The notes beneath the pieces are model-generated. The model worked only from the letters and a program-made list of their open reading frames with translations, was not told the DNA's origin and did no database searches. A stretch of DNA of 64,000 nucleotides. It comes from Chloroflexi bacterium HGW-Chloroflexi-2 (GTDB lineage Bacteria > Chloroflexota > Anaerolineae > Anaerolineales > Anaerolineaceae). A program made the position numbers and the translations under genes. Below, one piece after another: positions 36,085 to 45,289 of this stretch. How positions within the stretch are numbered: the stretch's first letter is position 1; every line of letters starts with the position of its first letter. Where the stretch lies: contig PHBY01000005.1 of the NCBI GenBank assembly GCA_002840735.1, forward strand, positions 1 through 64,000, read 5' to 3'.

Positions 36085-36128
36085 GAACAAACCTTTTCAA
36101 ACGGTTGCTGAAAAGGTTTGTTCTCTTA
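36085..36128 (+). terminator. Strong terminator
   Basis: 15-bp perfect stem GAACAAACCTTTTCA / TGAAAAGGTTTGTTC with a 9-nt loop, then TCTTAATT. Confidence 0.75.
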
Positions 36129-36167
36129 ATTCATAATATTGAAAATACTCACAAAAACTTCACAACT

Positions 36168-36201
36168 TCTTAATAATTTCTAAATATCTTCCCGCTACAA
36201 T
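36168..36201 (+). promoter_or_regulatory. Efflux operon promoter with shared 18-bp operator
   Basis: TCTTAATAATTTCTAAAT (36168-36185), 10 nt, TACAAT (36196-36201). Preceded by CACAA repeats at about an 11-bp period, as for OmpR-type direct repeats. Confidence 0.7.
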
Positions 36202-36235
36202 CAAGAAACTAAAATCTGGGATTGTGGAGTTTGTT

Positions 36236-37654
36236 ATGAAGCGTTACTTATGGGTGATTGGAATTGTATTAATTCTCGGTGCTGCAGCCTTTTTTTATTA
36301 TCAAGGACAGGCGCAAATTGCAGAAGAGCCAGTTAAAGAGAGCTTGAAGACCAGCAAGGTGCGTCGTGGGGATATCATTATCACCGCATCAGGTGTGGGG
36401 GCTGTTGTCACGCAAGCAGATATACAGATTGGTTTCACAACGGCTGGTGTGATCGAAGAGATCTATGTTAAAGAAGGGGATGTGGTCCAAAAAGGGGACG
36501 TGTTAGCAAAATTGGAAATGGATCCACAACTTACACTCGATCTACTTACTCAAAAAATTAATTTGATTAATGAACAAGAAAATTATAATAATCTTGTTGA
36601 CAATCTGGATGTTGATCTTGCCAGTGCTTCTGTAAATTATCTGCAGGCACAATCAGACCTTGAGGATTTACTAACGGATCGCGCCAGCTTAAATTACAGA
36701 CGCTGTGGTGATGAGTATGTTCTGCAATATGAGGCTGATTACAACACGGCGCTGGAAATATTAGAACGCCTACAAGACAAATTTAACCTTCAATACGCAA
36801 CTAAAGATCTGAGCGATCCTGAAAGACTTCAGGTAGAAGCAGATATTGCCAGCGCACAGTCCAAGGTGGATATCGCCTACGCCAGCTGGCAATATTGTTT
36901 AACCTATCCCAGCCAGGAAGAAATTGCATTGATGGATGCCAAAATAAAAATTAAAGAAAACGAAGTGATTCGCTGGAAGGATGAAGTGGACACTTTGCAG
37001 GTCGGGGTGGATCCACAGGATATTGAGTTGAATCAGGCGAAAGTTGCCCAGGCGGAAGCAAAATTAAAAATTGCTGAAGATAATATCAACGGATTAACTT
37101 TGATTGCCCCGATCGCTGGCACCATCATGAATATCAGTGCCGTGCCTGGTCAGACGATTGGAAATAATACCAATATCATCCGGATCGCTGACTTAACCAA
37201 ACCCATTCTGGAGGTTTATCTGGATGAAACAGATCTGGATCAACTTGTGGTTGGTTATGAGACTGAAGTTGTTTTTGATGCCTTCGATATTAATGTTTTT
37301 ACCGGGAAAGTAATTTCGATTACTCCGGAGTTGGTTAAAAACGGTAATGTTGTTTACGCACATGGATTGGTTGAGTTGGATCCCAGCTCATTTGGTAAAC
37401 CCTTCAATTTGCCACTCGGGTTGAATGCCTCTGTTGATGTTATCGGCGGCAGGTCAGAAAATACGCTGCTTATTCCTATAGAAGCATTGAGACCTTTAGG
37501 TGATGGCAGTTACGCTGTATTTGTGGTGGAGAATGGTACCCCTACCTTACGAATGGTGGAAGTCGGTCTGACTGATTTCACCTCTGCTGAAATCCTTTCA
37601 GGTCTGAAGGTCGGTGAGGAAGTAACAACAGGCATTGTGGAGACGGTTCAATGA
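36236..37654 (+). CDS. macA-like: Periplasmic adaptor subunit (MacA/HlyD-like)
   Basis: About 472 residues. One N-terminal membrane helix (LWVIGIVLILGAAAFFYYQG), then a lipoyl half-motif GVIEEIYVKEGDVVQKGDVL near residue 80. A long coiled-coil hairpin (100-280) is followed by the second lipoyl half LIAPIAGTIMNISAVPGQTI near 290 and beta-barrel and membrane-proximal domains (ending TTGIVETVQ). It belongs with the ATPase and FtsX-type permease that follow (4-nt overlap with the ATPase gene). Start at 36236 chosen for GGAG 7 nt before; a GTG at 36224 is in frame. Confidence 0.9.
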   Translation: MKRYLWVIGIVLILGAAAFFYYQGQAQIAEEPVKESLKTSKVRRGDIIITASGVGAVVTQADIQIGFTTAGVIEEIYVKEGDVVQKGDVLAKLEMDPQLTLDLLTQKINLINEQENYNNLVDNLDVDLASASVNYLQAQSDLEDLLTDRASLNYRRCGDEYVLQYEADYNTALEILERLQDKFNLQYATKDLSDPERLQVEADIASAQSKVDIAYASWQYCLTYPSQEEIALMDAKIKIKENEVIRWKDEVDTLQVGVDPQDIELNQAKVAQAEAKLKIAEDNINGLTLIAPIAGTIMNISAVPGQTIGNNTNIIRIADLTKPILEVYLDETDLDQLVVGYETEVVFDAFDINVFTGKVISITPELVKNGNVVYAHGLVELDPSSFGKPFNLPLGLNASVDVIGGRSENTLLIPIEALRPLGDGSYAVFVVENGTPTLRMVEVGLTDFTSAEILSGLKVGEEVTTGIVETVQ

Positions 37655-38358
37655 CAGATTCTGTGATTATCAGGACAGATCAATTGAAAAAGATCTATCA
37701 AATGGGTGAGATCGAAGTACCCGCTCTGAATGGTGTTTCCATCACCATTCAGGAAGGTGAGTTTGTGGCGATCATGGGCCCTTCCGGTTCGGGTAAGAGC
37801 ACCCTGATGAACATTCTGGGATGCCTGGATTCACCAACCGATGGTCAGTATTACCTGGATGATCAGGATGTCAGTAAGTTGAACCGGGCACAATTAGCTC
37901 ATATTCGTAATGAAAAACTGGGATTTATCTTTCAATCCTATAATTTATTGCCTAGAATGAGCGCACTGGAAAACGTGACCCTGCCGATGATGTACATCAA
38001 AGCAGCAGCTGGAAATCAGGTAGAAATGACCAAAAAAGCGGAAGAATTGTTGGGGATTGTTGGACTGGGTGATCGTATTCATCATCAGCCAAAAGAGCTT
38101 TCGGGTGGACAGCAACAGCGCGTGGCAATTGCCCGTGCGCTCATTAACGATCCGGTACTGGTTCTGGCGGATGAACCGACAGGAAATCTTGATACGAAAT
38201 CTGCCAACGAAATTATGGAAATTTTGCATAACCTACATCAATCAGGAAGAACAATTGTAATGGTAACCCACGAACCTGATATCGCTGAACAAACCCAACG
38301 GATCATTGCAGTACGAGATGGTCTGGTTGAACTGGATCATACAAATGGGAGAAAGTGA
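37651..38358 (+). CDS. MacB/LolD-type ABC transporter ATPase
   Basis: 235 residues. Walker [19 protein letters not shown] near residue 42, Q-loop [18 protein letters not shown] near 90, signature [19 protein letters not shown] near 145, Walker [16 protein letters not shown] near 168 and H-loop MVTHEPDIA. It is the classic MacB/FtsE-like single-domain ATPase. Start overlaps the adaptor stop (ATGA). Powers a mechanotransmission-type exporter together with the next gene. Confidence 0.95.
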   Translation: MTDSVIIRTDQLKKIYQMGEIEVPALNGVSITIQEGEFVAIMGPSGSGKSTLMNILGCLDSPTDGQYYLDDQDVSKLNRAQLAHIRNEKLGFIFQSYNLLPRMSALENVTLPMMYIKAAAGNQVEMTKKAEELLGIVGLGDRIHHQPKELSGGQQQRVAIARALINDPVLVLADEPTGNLDTKSANEIMEILHNLHQSGRTIVMVTHEPDIAEQTQRIIAVRDGLVELDHTNGRK

Positions 38359-38364
38359 GAGAAA

Positions 38365-39600
38365 ATGAAGATCATTGATGTAATTAAAGTAGCTTCGAAA
38401 TCTCTTACTTCGAATAAGTTGCGTTCCATGCTGACGATGTTGGGGATTATTATCGGTGTGGCTGCTGTGATCATTATGATTGCCGTCAGTTCCGGAACAG
38501 AAACTGCCATCGAGGACCAGATCAATAGTCTGGGGGCTAACCTGGTGTTCGTGATGAGCAGCTTCAGTCAGGGTGGCGCAGGGGGAGGAATGGGGACTTC
38601 TACAGGGGGCTTGGTGTACTCCGATGCCGATGCCATTGCGAAAAGTGTGCCACACGTGGCCGGTGTGGCGGTGGAACAAACGACCACACAAACGATTAAG
38701 TATGGGAATATTGTCCTGGAAGATGTATCCATTTTAGGAACCACGCCAGACTTTACCAAAGTACGTGAAATTGAATTAGCGGAAGGTCGTTTTATAAATG
38801 ATCAGGAGTTAGAACACAGTACCAGAACGGCCATTTTAGGAGCAACCATTGCCAAAGAGTTGTTTGGCGACACGTATCCCATCGGTCAGAAAATCAGTGT
38901 TGGAACACTCAAATTAACAGTAGTGGGTGTCTTTGAAGAGAAAGGCCTGGTTTCCGGGGTAGATTACGATGCCAGGGTTTATGTTCCCATCACGCTGGTT
39001 TTCGATAAGTTAATGAACTCGCAATTCTCCCGGATTGCTGGTGATCGGGTGCGAATCATCTATGTGACCGTTGATGACAAGGAAAATATCGATGACGTCA
39101 TTCTGCAAATCAATCTGCTGTTGTCCAAATTGCATGATGTGCCACTGGAATCGCCGGATTTCCAGATCAGTACCCAGCAGGATATTATCCAGACTCAATC
39201 TGCGACAACCGAATCTTTCCGTATTCTATTAGCATGGGTAGCTGGCGTTTCACTGATAGTGGGGGGTATTGGAATTATGAATATCATGTTGGTGAGTGTA
39301 ACTGAAAGAACCAGAGAAATTGGTATTCGTCAAGCTGTGGGAGCAACACCTCAGGATATTCAAAGTCAATTTTTGACGGAGGCTTTGATTCTTTCCCTGG
39401 TTGGTGGATTAATAGGGATTATTTTTGGAATTTCTGGGTCGTGGGTGTTCTCCCGATTTGGAGACATGCCCACTGTAGTGAACCCATTTTCGATTGTTTT
39501 AGCATTTGGTTCGGCTGCTGCAGTTGGTATCCTGTTTGGTTATTTGCCTGCCAATAAGGCGGCGAAATTAGATCCGATTGTCGCATTAAGACACGAGTAA
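38365..39600 (+). CDS. MacB-like FtsX-domain permease
   Basis: 411 residues with four membrane helices. TM1 is LRSMLTMLGIIIGVAAVIIM (near 20). A periplasmic MacB_PCD domain with a glycine stretch (GGAGGGMGTS, near 70) occupies about 45-270. The C-terminal FtsX domain contains GGIGIMNIMLVSVTERTREI, GIRQAVGATPQDIQSQFL and GIIFGISGSWVFS. Part of a complete tripartite-like export system. Substrate may be a peptide, a metal complex or a lipid. Confidence 0.93.
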   Translation: MKIIDVIKVASKSLTSNKLRSMLTMLGIIIGVAAVIIMIAVSSGTETAIEDQINSLGANLVFVMSSFSQGGAGGGMGTSTGGLVYSDADAIAKSVPHVAGVAVEQTTTQTIKYGNIVLEDVSILGTTPDFTKVREIELAEGRFINDQELEHSTRTAILGATIAKELFGDTYPIGQKISVGTLKLTVVGVFEEKGLVSGVDYDARVYVPITLVFDKLMNSQFSRIAGDRVRIIYVTVDDKENIDDVILQINLLLSKLHDVPLESPDFQISTQQDIIQTQSATTESFRILLAWVAGVSLIVGGIGIMNIMLVSVTERTREIGIRQAVGATPQDIQSQFLTEALILSLVGGLIGIIFGISGSWVFSRFGDMPTVVNPFSIVLAFGSAAAVGILFGYLPANKAAKLDPIVALRHE

Positions 39601-39615
39601 TTTTGTGAGGTAAAA

Positions 39616-40359
39616 ATGAACAAAAAAATGAATTTGATTATATTGGTTATGATGTTGTTATTAACCGCATGCAGTGGTGGTCAATCAGTCGCTCCGGTTC
39701 AGAACCAGGATGCCGCCATGAATGAGGTAGAAAAAGAAGGAACTGGTACAGCCGGAGCGGACAATCCAGCTGACCTAGATCAGGTTCAATCTCAGGAACA
39801 AACACAGGAGATGGTGCAACTCAGCACCCAGGTGCGTCTGATTCTGGGCAGTATGGCACTCGCTGAAAGTGATCTGAAATTGACTCAGGAACAGGCAACT
39901 GCTTTGATTCCGCTCTGGAAAGTAATGAAGACCCTGTTATCCAGTGATACGGCTGCTGGAGAAGAAATCGAAGCGCTTCTCAATCAAATTCAGACCGTCT
40001 TTACGCCAGAACAACTGGAGTGGATCAATAATTACAACCTGAGCCCGGATGCCTATCAGGAAATTCTGACAAAATATGTGCCGGAGGAATTTCAGAATGC
40101 CGGATCATTGATGACCGAAGAAGAACGGGAAGAACGACGGGCGACTGCCATAGCGGAAAATGGTGGAACAGTGCCGCCAGAATTACAAAGTGGTGGTGGC
40201 GGCCGTGGTATGGGCGGTGGAATGGGTGGCGGTATTCCTGGTAGTGGGGCAGGAGCAGGAGCGTCCGCTAGTGAAGGAACACGTGGGGGCGCAGGTCAAT
40301 TAAATACATTCCTGATTGATGCGCTGGTTGCAGAGCTTGAATTAATCGCGAATCTATAA
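39616..40359 (+). CDS. Lipoprotein with Spy/CpxP-like helical region and Gly-rich tail
   Basis: 247 residues. Lipobox LLLTAC (Cys20 or so), then an acidic/Gln-rich linker. A helical region (about 65-165) has LTQEQATALIPLWKVMKTLL and FTPEQLEWINNY, reminiscent of the LTxxQ repeats of Spy/CpxP periplasmic chaperones. A glycine-rich segment (GRGMGGGMGGGIPG) precedes a short C-terminal helix. It is 16 bp after the permease, in the same operon. Envelope-stress role is inference. Confidence 0.75.
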   Translation: MNKKMNLIILVMMLLLTACSGGQSVAPVQNQDAAMNEVEKEGTGTAGADNPADLDQVQSQEQTQEMVQLSTQVRLILGSMALAESDLKLTQEQATALIPLWKVMKTLLSSDTAAGEEIEALLNQIQTVFTPEQLEWINNYNLSPDAYQEILTKYVPEEFQNAGSLMTEEEREERRATAIAENGGTVPPELQSGGGGRGMGGGMGGGIPGSGAGAGASASEGTRGGAGQLNTFLIDALVAELELIANL

Positions 40360-40424
40360 AGTTCTGAGTTACTTCAGATAATAACGTTAATAATTTTGAA
40401 AATTAACACAATATCTAAAACGGA

Positions 40425-40458
40425 TCTTAACAATTTCTAAACAAGTTTCGGATATCCT
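40425..40458 (+). promoter_or_regulatory. Promoter of the secreted protein gene with shared 18-bp operator
   Basis: TCTTAACAATTTCTAAAC (40425-40442), 10 nt, TATCCT (40453-40458). Same motif and spacing as at 36168 and 8073. Confidence 0.7.
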
Positions 40459-40489
40459 ATTCTTGTAACTTAGATCACAGGAGGTAGAG

Positions 40490-41284
40490 ATGTTCAAAAA
40501 ATTATTTTTAGGATTAATGATTGCAGGTGTTCTGGTAGGTGGCGTAGTCACTTCAGTTTCAGCCTATGGACAGAATCCACCCGTATGCCCGGCAGAACCA
40601 GTTGTGCTGGATGTTTTAGGTATGACAGCGGACGAATTACGCGATGAAATTAAATCCGGTAAGACAATTCAGGAAATCTTCACAGAAAAAGGTCTGGATT
40701 ATGAGACGTATTCCGCACAATGGTTGGCGGATCATGCAACCTGCCTGGCGGAAGCAGTTGCAGCAGGTGAATTAACTGAAGATCAAGCTGAATTATTGCA
40801 GGAACGTCTGGAAGAAAGAGTAGCTGATGGCTTCTTATTCAATCAAAATCAGCGCTTTGGAAATGCTCTCGGTTCTTACATGCGCTTCCGCGCTGAAAAA
40901 ATCTGGGAAAGTGGTAATGGTTTGATTGGAGAAATCCTGGAAAAATTGGGAATTACACTGGATGACTTAAAAGCAAGAATTTCTGGTGGAGAGACTTTGG
41001 AAGATATTGCCACTGAAGCAGGAATTGATCTGAATGCAATCCATGCAGAAAGAATCCAGGAACAATTGAAAAATGTTGAACAGGCACTGGCCGATGGCAA
41101 GATCACCGAAGCACAGGCTGATCGAATTCGCGAACGACTCAACGATCAATTGGAAAACCCGATCCCCGGGAATATGTTTGAGAGAATTCGCGACCGCATG
41201 GATAAACCGTTTGATCGCTCTCAGTTTGGCGGACGACCAGGAGGTATGGGTCAATCACGCGGCAATCAAGGTGGAAACTGGTAA
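40490..41284 (+). CDS. Secreted two-module helical protein, paralogue of the 7.5-kb protein
   Basis: 264 residues: a signal peptide (about 1-25), then two copies of a helical module, LGMTADELRDEIKSGKTIQE (about 43-62, with ADHATCLAEAVAAGELTEDQ following) and LGITLDDLKARISGGETLED (about 157-176, with VEQALADGKITEAQADRIRE following). A Gly/Arg-rich tail (GGRPGGMGQSRGNQGGNW) resembles that of the 7498-7974 protein. A strong SD (AGGAGG) precedes the ATG. Probably periplasmic or surface. The shared operator suggests one regulon. Confidence 0.82.
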   Translation: MFKKLFLGLMIAGVLVGGVVTSVSAYGQNPPVCPAEPVVLDVLGMTADELRDEIKSGKTIQEIFTEKGLDYETYSAQWLADHATCLAEAVAAGELTEDQAELLQERLEERVADGFLFNQNQRFGNALGSYMRFRAEKIWESGNGLIGEILEKLGITLDDLKARISGGETLEDIATEAGIDLNAIHAERIQEQLKNVEQALADGKITEAQADRIRERLNDQLENPIPGNMFERIRDRMDKPFDRSQFGGRPGGMGQSRGNQGGNW

Positions 41285-41327
41285 ATCTAAATCCATGTCG
41301 GACTGACAATTATTGAACTAGCTGATT

Positions 41328-41362
41328 ATCATCACTCGCCCTATAACTGGGCGAGTGATGAT
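41328..41362 (+). terminator. Hairpin terminator
   Basis: 14-bp perfect stem ATCATCACTCGCCC / GGGCGAGTGATGAT, 7-nt loop. The T-tract is poor. Confidence 0.6.
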
Positions 41363-41391
41363 TAAAGCCAAAACTTCTAACCAGATTGGAC

Positions 41392-41407
41392 TATACTATA
41401 GATTATG
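41392..41407 (+). promoter_or_regulatory. -10 box 7 nt before the response regulator ATG
   Basis: TATACT at 41392-41397, 7 nt, ATG at 41405, no Shine-Dalgarno. A degenerate ACTTCTAAC about 10 nt upstream of the -10 may be a weak copy of the regulon motif. Confidence 0.4.
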
Positions 41408-42100
41408 AAAGTATTAATTGTTGATGATGAAAAACGAATTTCGGATGGGGTGCGCAAGTATTTCGAGCAGGCTGGCTTTGATGTTCAGGCAGCTTATGAT
41501 GGTCATAGCGCTCTGAAGATTGCATTGAATGATTCTCCAGATCTGATTGTTTTAGATTGGATGTTACCAGGCATGAGTGGAATTGATGTCTGCCGGGAAA
41601 TCCGCCGAGAATCCAATGTGCCGATCATCATGCTCACAGCCCGTGTGGAAGAGAGTGATAAGCTGATTGGTCTGGAATTAGGGGCTGATGATTACATGAC
41701 CAAGCCATTCAGCCCACGTGAATTGGTTGCGCGTGCGCGCGCGGTTTTACGGCGTTCACAAATGGAACCAGTGCAATCGCGGAGTGTGTATCAATTTGGA
41801 AATATCATTCTGGATACGAATGCGCGTGAGTGTAAGTTGGATGGAGAAATTGTATCATTAACCCCTACAGAATATGATTTGCTGGTTTACCTGGTGCGGC
41901 ACCCCAATCAGGTTTTTTCTCGATCAAAATTATTGGAAGCTACTGATTTGGGTGCCTATGAAGGGGTGGAACGCACCGTGGATGTGCATATCCATAACCT
42001 GCGCAAGAAAATTGAAGCTGACCATACGAATCCCCAATATATTATCACCGTATTTGGGGTGGGATATCGCTTCGTTAATCCTTCTGGAAATCCGCGATGA
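41405..42100 (+). CDS. OmpR-family response regulator
   Basis: 231 residues. Receiver domain with the acidic pocket VDDEK (Asp7, Asp8), phospho-acceptor Asp51 (LIVLDWMLPG), Thr78 and Lys99 (DDYMTKPFSP). A trans_reg_C winged helix runs from about residue 130 to the end (LTPTEYDLLVYLVRHPNQVF, VERTVDVHIHNLRKKIE). It overlaps the kinase gene by 4 nt. It is the best candidate to bind the 18-bp motif at 8073, 36168 and 40425, which lies in OmpR-like position next to the -10. Confidence 0.95.
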   Translation: MKVLIVDDEKRISDGVRKYFEQAGFDVQAAYDGHSALKIALNDSPDLIVLDWMLPGMSGIDVCREIRRESNVPIIMLTARVEESDKLIGLELGADDYMTKPFSPRELVARARAVLRRSQMEPVQSRSVYQFGNIILDTNARECKLDGEIVSLTPTEYDLLVYLVRHPNQVFSRSKLLEATDLGAYEGVERTVDVHIHNLRKKIEADHTNPQYIITVFGVGYRFVNPSGNPR

Positions 42101-43506
42101 ATCGATTATCCATTACCACCCGGCTTATCCTGAGTTTTTTAACAATCATTATTCTGACCCTGGTATTGTTTATTATGGTCACCAATCGGGTTGTTTATAA
42201 TCGCTTTGCGGACCTGGTGGTAAGATCTGGAACGAATTTTTCTCGCAGGGTTATACCGATTCTTGAACAATATTATCAGGCGAATGGCTCCTGGGATGGA
42301 GTGGAGAATCTGGTTTTCGAAATTTCCGGTAATCGTGAAGGCGGATTTGGAAGATTCCGTCAGGATAATGGCAATATGATGACGCCTGGGCTGATGATCA
42401 CTGCCCAGGATGAGCGCTTCTTATTAATCGATGGTGATGAAATCATCTTCGACACGAACCCCGATGGTATACCCATCAATAACCCCGAAAACTTAACCAA
42501 ATTTGGCAAGCCTGTGATTGTGAATGGGGAGCAGGTTGGTACCTTTCTGGTAGCTTCGATGATGGGAATATTAAGTGAAAGCCAAAATATTTATTTAGCT
42601 AACGTTAATCGTACGCTGATCTGGGTGGGAGCCATTGCGATTCTATTGGTGTTACTGGTCGCTTTATGGCAATCTCGAAGTATTGTTCAACCGCTGCGAG
42701 AGATGGCGGACGCTTCCAGGCGTTTGGCGAAAGGGGATTACAATCAGCGTGTACTGGTTCAAAGGAACGATGAACTCGGTGATATGGCAACTGCTTTCAA
42801 CCAGATGGCTGTAGATTTATCACAACAATCCGAATTGCGCCGCCAGATGATGGCGGATGTAGCCCACGAATTGCGCACGCCGCTCAGCGTCTTAAGGATC
42901 GATCTGGAAAGCATGGAAGATGGCTTAATGGAAGCATCTCCAGAGAACGTGCGCGCATTGCAGAATGAAGTCAGTTATCTGAGCAATCTGGTGGACGATT
43001 TACGGATGTTGTCATTGGCGGATGCCGGTGATCTGAAGATTGAAAAGAGTCCGGTGGAATTGAATTCCCTGGTGCGGGAGATGGTTGAACGGCAACAAAA
43101 CGCTGCTCGAGAGCGGAAAATTAAAATGACAGCGCACTATACAGAAAATGAAATTTTTGTAATGGGTGATCCGCAACGATTAAGTCAGGTAATGGTGAAT
43201 TTATTATCCAATGCTATTCAACATACTCTACCGAATTATGAGATCACGACGAAAATTGAAGTTGAAAATCGACTTGCTCGCGTATCTGTTACAAATTATG
43301 GTACCTGGATACCCACTGAGGACCTGGAACGGATATTTGATCGCTTTTACCGGCTGGAAAGATCTCGCAATAGAGATCAGGGCGGCAGTGGATTGGGTTT
43401 ATCGATTGCCCGTAGCCTGATCAATGCGCATGGTGGAAAAATATGGGCTGAGAGCGAGCAAGGGGAGTCCACAACCTTTAAATTCACTTTACCGTTACTT
43501 AGTTAA
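42097..43506 (+). CDS. Sensor histidine kinase (BaeS-like)
   Basis: 469 residues: TM1 (LILSFLTIIILTLVLFIMVT), an extracytoplasmic sensor region (35-170), TM2 (LIWVGAIAILLVLLVALW), HAMP (IVQPLREMADASRRLAKGDY), and HisKA with phospho-His in ADVAHELRTPLSVL. HATPase follows: VNLLSNAIQHT, and GGSGLGLSIA near the C-terminus, with the G1 region degenerate (RVSVTNYGTWIP). Forms a pair with the response regulator. Sits next to an efflux operon and helical periplasmic proteins, as in Bae/Cpx-type envelope stress systems. Confidence 0.93.
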   Translation: MNRLSITTRLILSFLTIIILTLVLFIMVTNRVVYNRFADLVVRSGTNFSRRVIPILEQYYQANGSWDGVENLVFEISGNREGGFGRFRQDNGNMMTPGLMITAQDERFLLIDGDEIIFDTNPDGIPINNPENLTKFGKPVIVNGEQVGTFLVASMMGILSESQNIYLANVNRTLIWVGAIAILLVLLVALWQSRSIVQPLREMADASRRLAKGDYNQRVLVQRNDELGDMATAFNQMAVDLSQQSELRRQMMADVAHELRTPLSVLRIDLESMEDGLMEASPENVRALQNEVSYLSNLVDDLRMLSLADAGDLKIEKSPVELNSLVREMVERQQNAARERKIKMTAHYTENEIFVMGDPQRLSQVMVNLLSNAIQHTLPNYEITTKIEVENRLARVSVTNYGTWIPTEDLERIFDRFYRLERSRNRDQGGSGLGLSIARSLINAHGGKIWAESEQGESTTFKFTLPLLS

Positions 43507-43524
43507 TCATAAATGGATTTAAAT

Positions 43525-43560
43525 CAAAAGAGTTCACCTGATATTCAATGAACTCTTTTG
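43525..43560. terminator. Bidirectional terminator
   Basis: CAAAAGAGTTCA, 12-nt loop, TGAACTCTTTTG. Lies between convergent kinase and YeaQ-like genes. Confidence 0.75.
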
Positions 43561-43599
43561 ACTTTCACTGGAAATTCGACTTAGAGGGGGATTCTTAGG

Positions 43600-43872
43600 T
43601 CAGTAAGAATATTTTCGTTGACGTGTCTCGACAAAGGAGAATAAGACCACCAGGATTGAACTCAATATTGCTACGATAAAGCTCTGCCAGGCAAATGAAA
43701 AATTAAGAGTTCCACCATAAAATAAAATATTGGATAAAAAGCCGCCTGTCAGTGCTCCACTTACGCCGGCAAATACACGACCTGCACGAATGATTTTATT
43801 ACGCTGTTTGAAGAAATAGTTCGTTATTCTGCCAACACCTAAGCCGATGATCATCCAAGAAAAAAGTCCCAT
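43600..43872 (-). CDS. GlsB/YeaQ/YmgE-family small membrane protein
   Basis: 90 residues with three hydrophobic helices. WMIIGLGVGRITNYFFKQRN near the N-terminus, VFAGVSGALTGGFLSNILFY in the middle and a C-terminal helix match the transglycosylase-associated (stress-related) family, which despite its name has no known enzymatic activity. Basic C-terminus (ETRQRKYSY). Single gene. Confidence 0.78.
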   Translation of the reverse strand: MGLFSWMIIGLGVGRITNYFFKQRNKIIRAGRVFAGVSGALTGGFLSNILFYGGTLNFSFAWQSFIVAILSSILVVLFSFVETRQRKYSY

Positions 43873-44123
43873 TTTCTAATCCTACCTTTTGATTTGAATC
43901 ATCTCAATAAGTCAGAGCAAGCACATATTATTGAAAGGACACTTTTATTTCCTGATTAAATTGTTCCATAATCATGGTCAGAAATATTAAAAAATCTTAT
44001 TGATTTTGAAAGGTTTTTCAAAAAAGACCTTACAAGTGTCTGAATGTTCTTATGATCTTTGCAACATTGATCTATTCATTAAATGAATATATAATGATTG
44101 AATAAAAAAATTGCGAGGTCAAT

Positions 44124-45284
44124 ATGAAACTTAATACCAGTAAAGTTATTGTTTTCAGCTTAATTACGATCTTGATGTTGAGCGCCTGTGTTCCTACTCA
44201 GAGCACCGTGAATGAAGCTAATCCATCCGTACAGGAAATGGATCAAAGTGAATCAGGTCAACCTGAACCTGCGGAACCGGTTGCGCCCCCCCTGGAATTT
44301 GTTGATGCAACCGGTAGACAGGTATCGTTATCGAATTTTCCAGAGAGGATAGTTGTGGCCGGTAAAGCAACTCCTTATGTCCTGGATACGATTTATCTTT
44401 TCCCGGATGCAGCCAAAAAATTAGCTGCATTGGAAGTGCGTGGATTTGATACCCAGGCGTTTTTGGAGCTGGTTGACCCTAATGTCACCGTAAAGAATAT
44501 GCTCGAACGGGATGCAGGACCGGAACAAATCGCACCGTATCAACCGGATCTGGTGATTGTCAAGAATATCTCTCTGGGTAAATTAGGGGCTGCTTTGGAG
44601 GAAATTTCCATACCGGTGATGGGGTTGAACCTGGAGACACCAGCATTCTTCTATGAGGATATCCGTGCTTTGGGGAAGGTTTTTGGAAATTCAGAACGGG
44701 CAGAAGAAATTATTGCCTATTATCAGGATATAGAAGCTCAGATTAGTGAGATGATGAATGGTTTACAGGATTCAGAGCGTCCTTCTGTTTTGGTGTTGCA
44801 ATACAGTGAAGATGGAGGAGAAATCTCATTCAAAGTACCGCCTGCCAGCTATCTACAGACAACCATGGTGCAGAACGCAGGTGGTAATCCGACCTGGCTG
44901 GATGTGGATGGTGGAGCTGATGGCTGGATTCAAGTGGGCCTGGAGCAGATAGCGGTCTGGAACCCGGAGGTAATTTTTGTTGTGAACTATGCCGGGGATT
45001 CTGTGGAAACAGCAGGACAATTGTTGACGAGCCCGACCTGGGAGGGATTAAAAGCTGTGGAAAACGGTCAGGTGTATGGCTTTCCAGCAGATTATGCCAG
45101 CTGGGATCTGATTGATCCACGCTGGATCCTGGGTCAACAATGGTTAGCTACGATCCTGCAGCCAGAACGAACAGCCGAAATTGACCTGCAGGCGCAGGTA
45201 GTCAGTTTTTACCAGCAACTCTATCGATTATCCGACACACAAATTGAGGAATATGTCATTCCACGTCTGGATGAGATAAAATAA
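44124..45284 (+). CDS. ABC transporter substrate-binding lipoprotein (PeriplaBP_2; metal complex or oxyanion)
   Basis: 386 residues. Lipobox LMLSAC (Cys22 or so), acidic/Pro linker, then a class III binding protein: EFVDATGRQVSLSNFPERIV, YQPDLVIVKNISLGK, SVLVLQYSEDGGEISFKVPP and WNPEVIFVVNYAGD. This family binds ferric siderophores, cobalamin, haem or molybdate/tungstate. The GAGG before the ATG is a good ribosome site. Followed by an FecCD permease, an ATPase and, in the same operon, XdhC, so molybdate or tungstate is a reasonable guess (inference). Confidence 0.87.
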   Translation: MKLNTSKVIVFSLITILMLSACVPTQSTVNEANPSVQEMDQSESGQPEPAEPVAPPLEFVDATGRQVSLSNFPERIVVAGKATPYVLDTIYLFPDAAKKLAALEVRGFDTQAFLELVDPNVTVKNMLERDAGPEQIAPYQPDLVIVKNISLGKLGAALEEISIPVMGLNLETPAFFYEDIRALGKVFGNSERAEEIIAYYQDIEAQISEMMNGLQDSERPSVLVLQYSEDGGEISFKVPPASYLQTTMVQNAGGNPTWLDVDGGADGWIQVGLEQIAVWNPEVIFVVNYAGDSVETAGQLLTSPTWEGLKAVENGQVYGFPADYASWDLIDPRWILGQQWLATILQPERTAEIDLQAQVVSFYQQLYRLSDTQIEEYVIPRLDEIK

Positions 45285-45289
45285 ATGCC

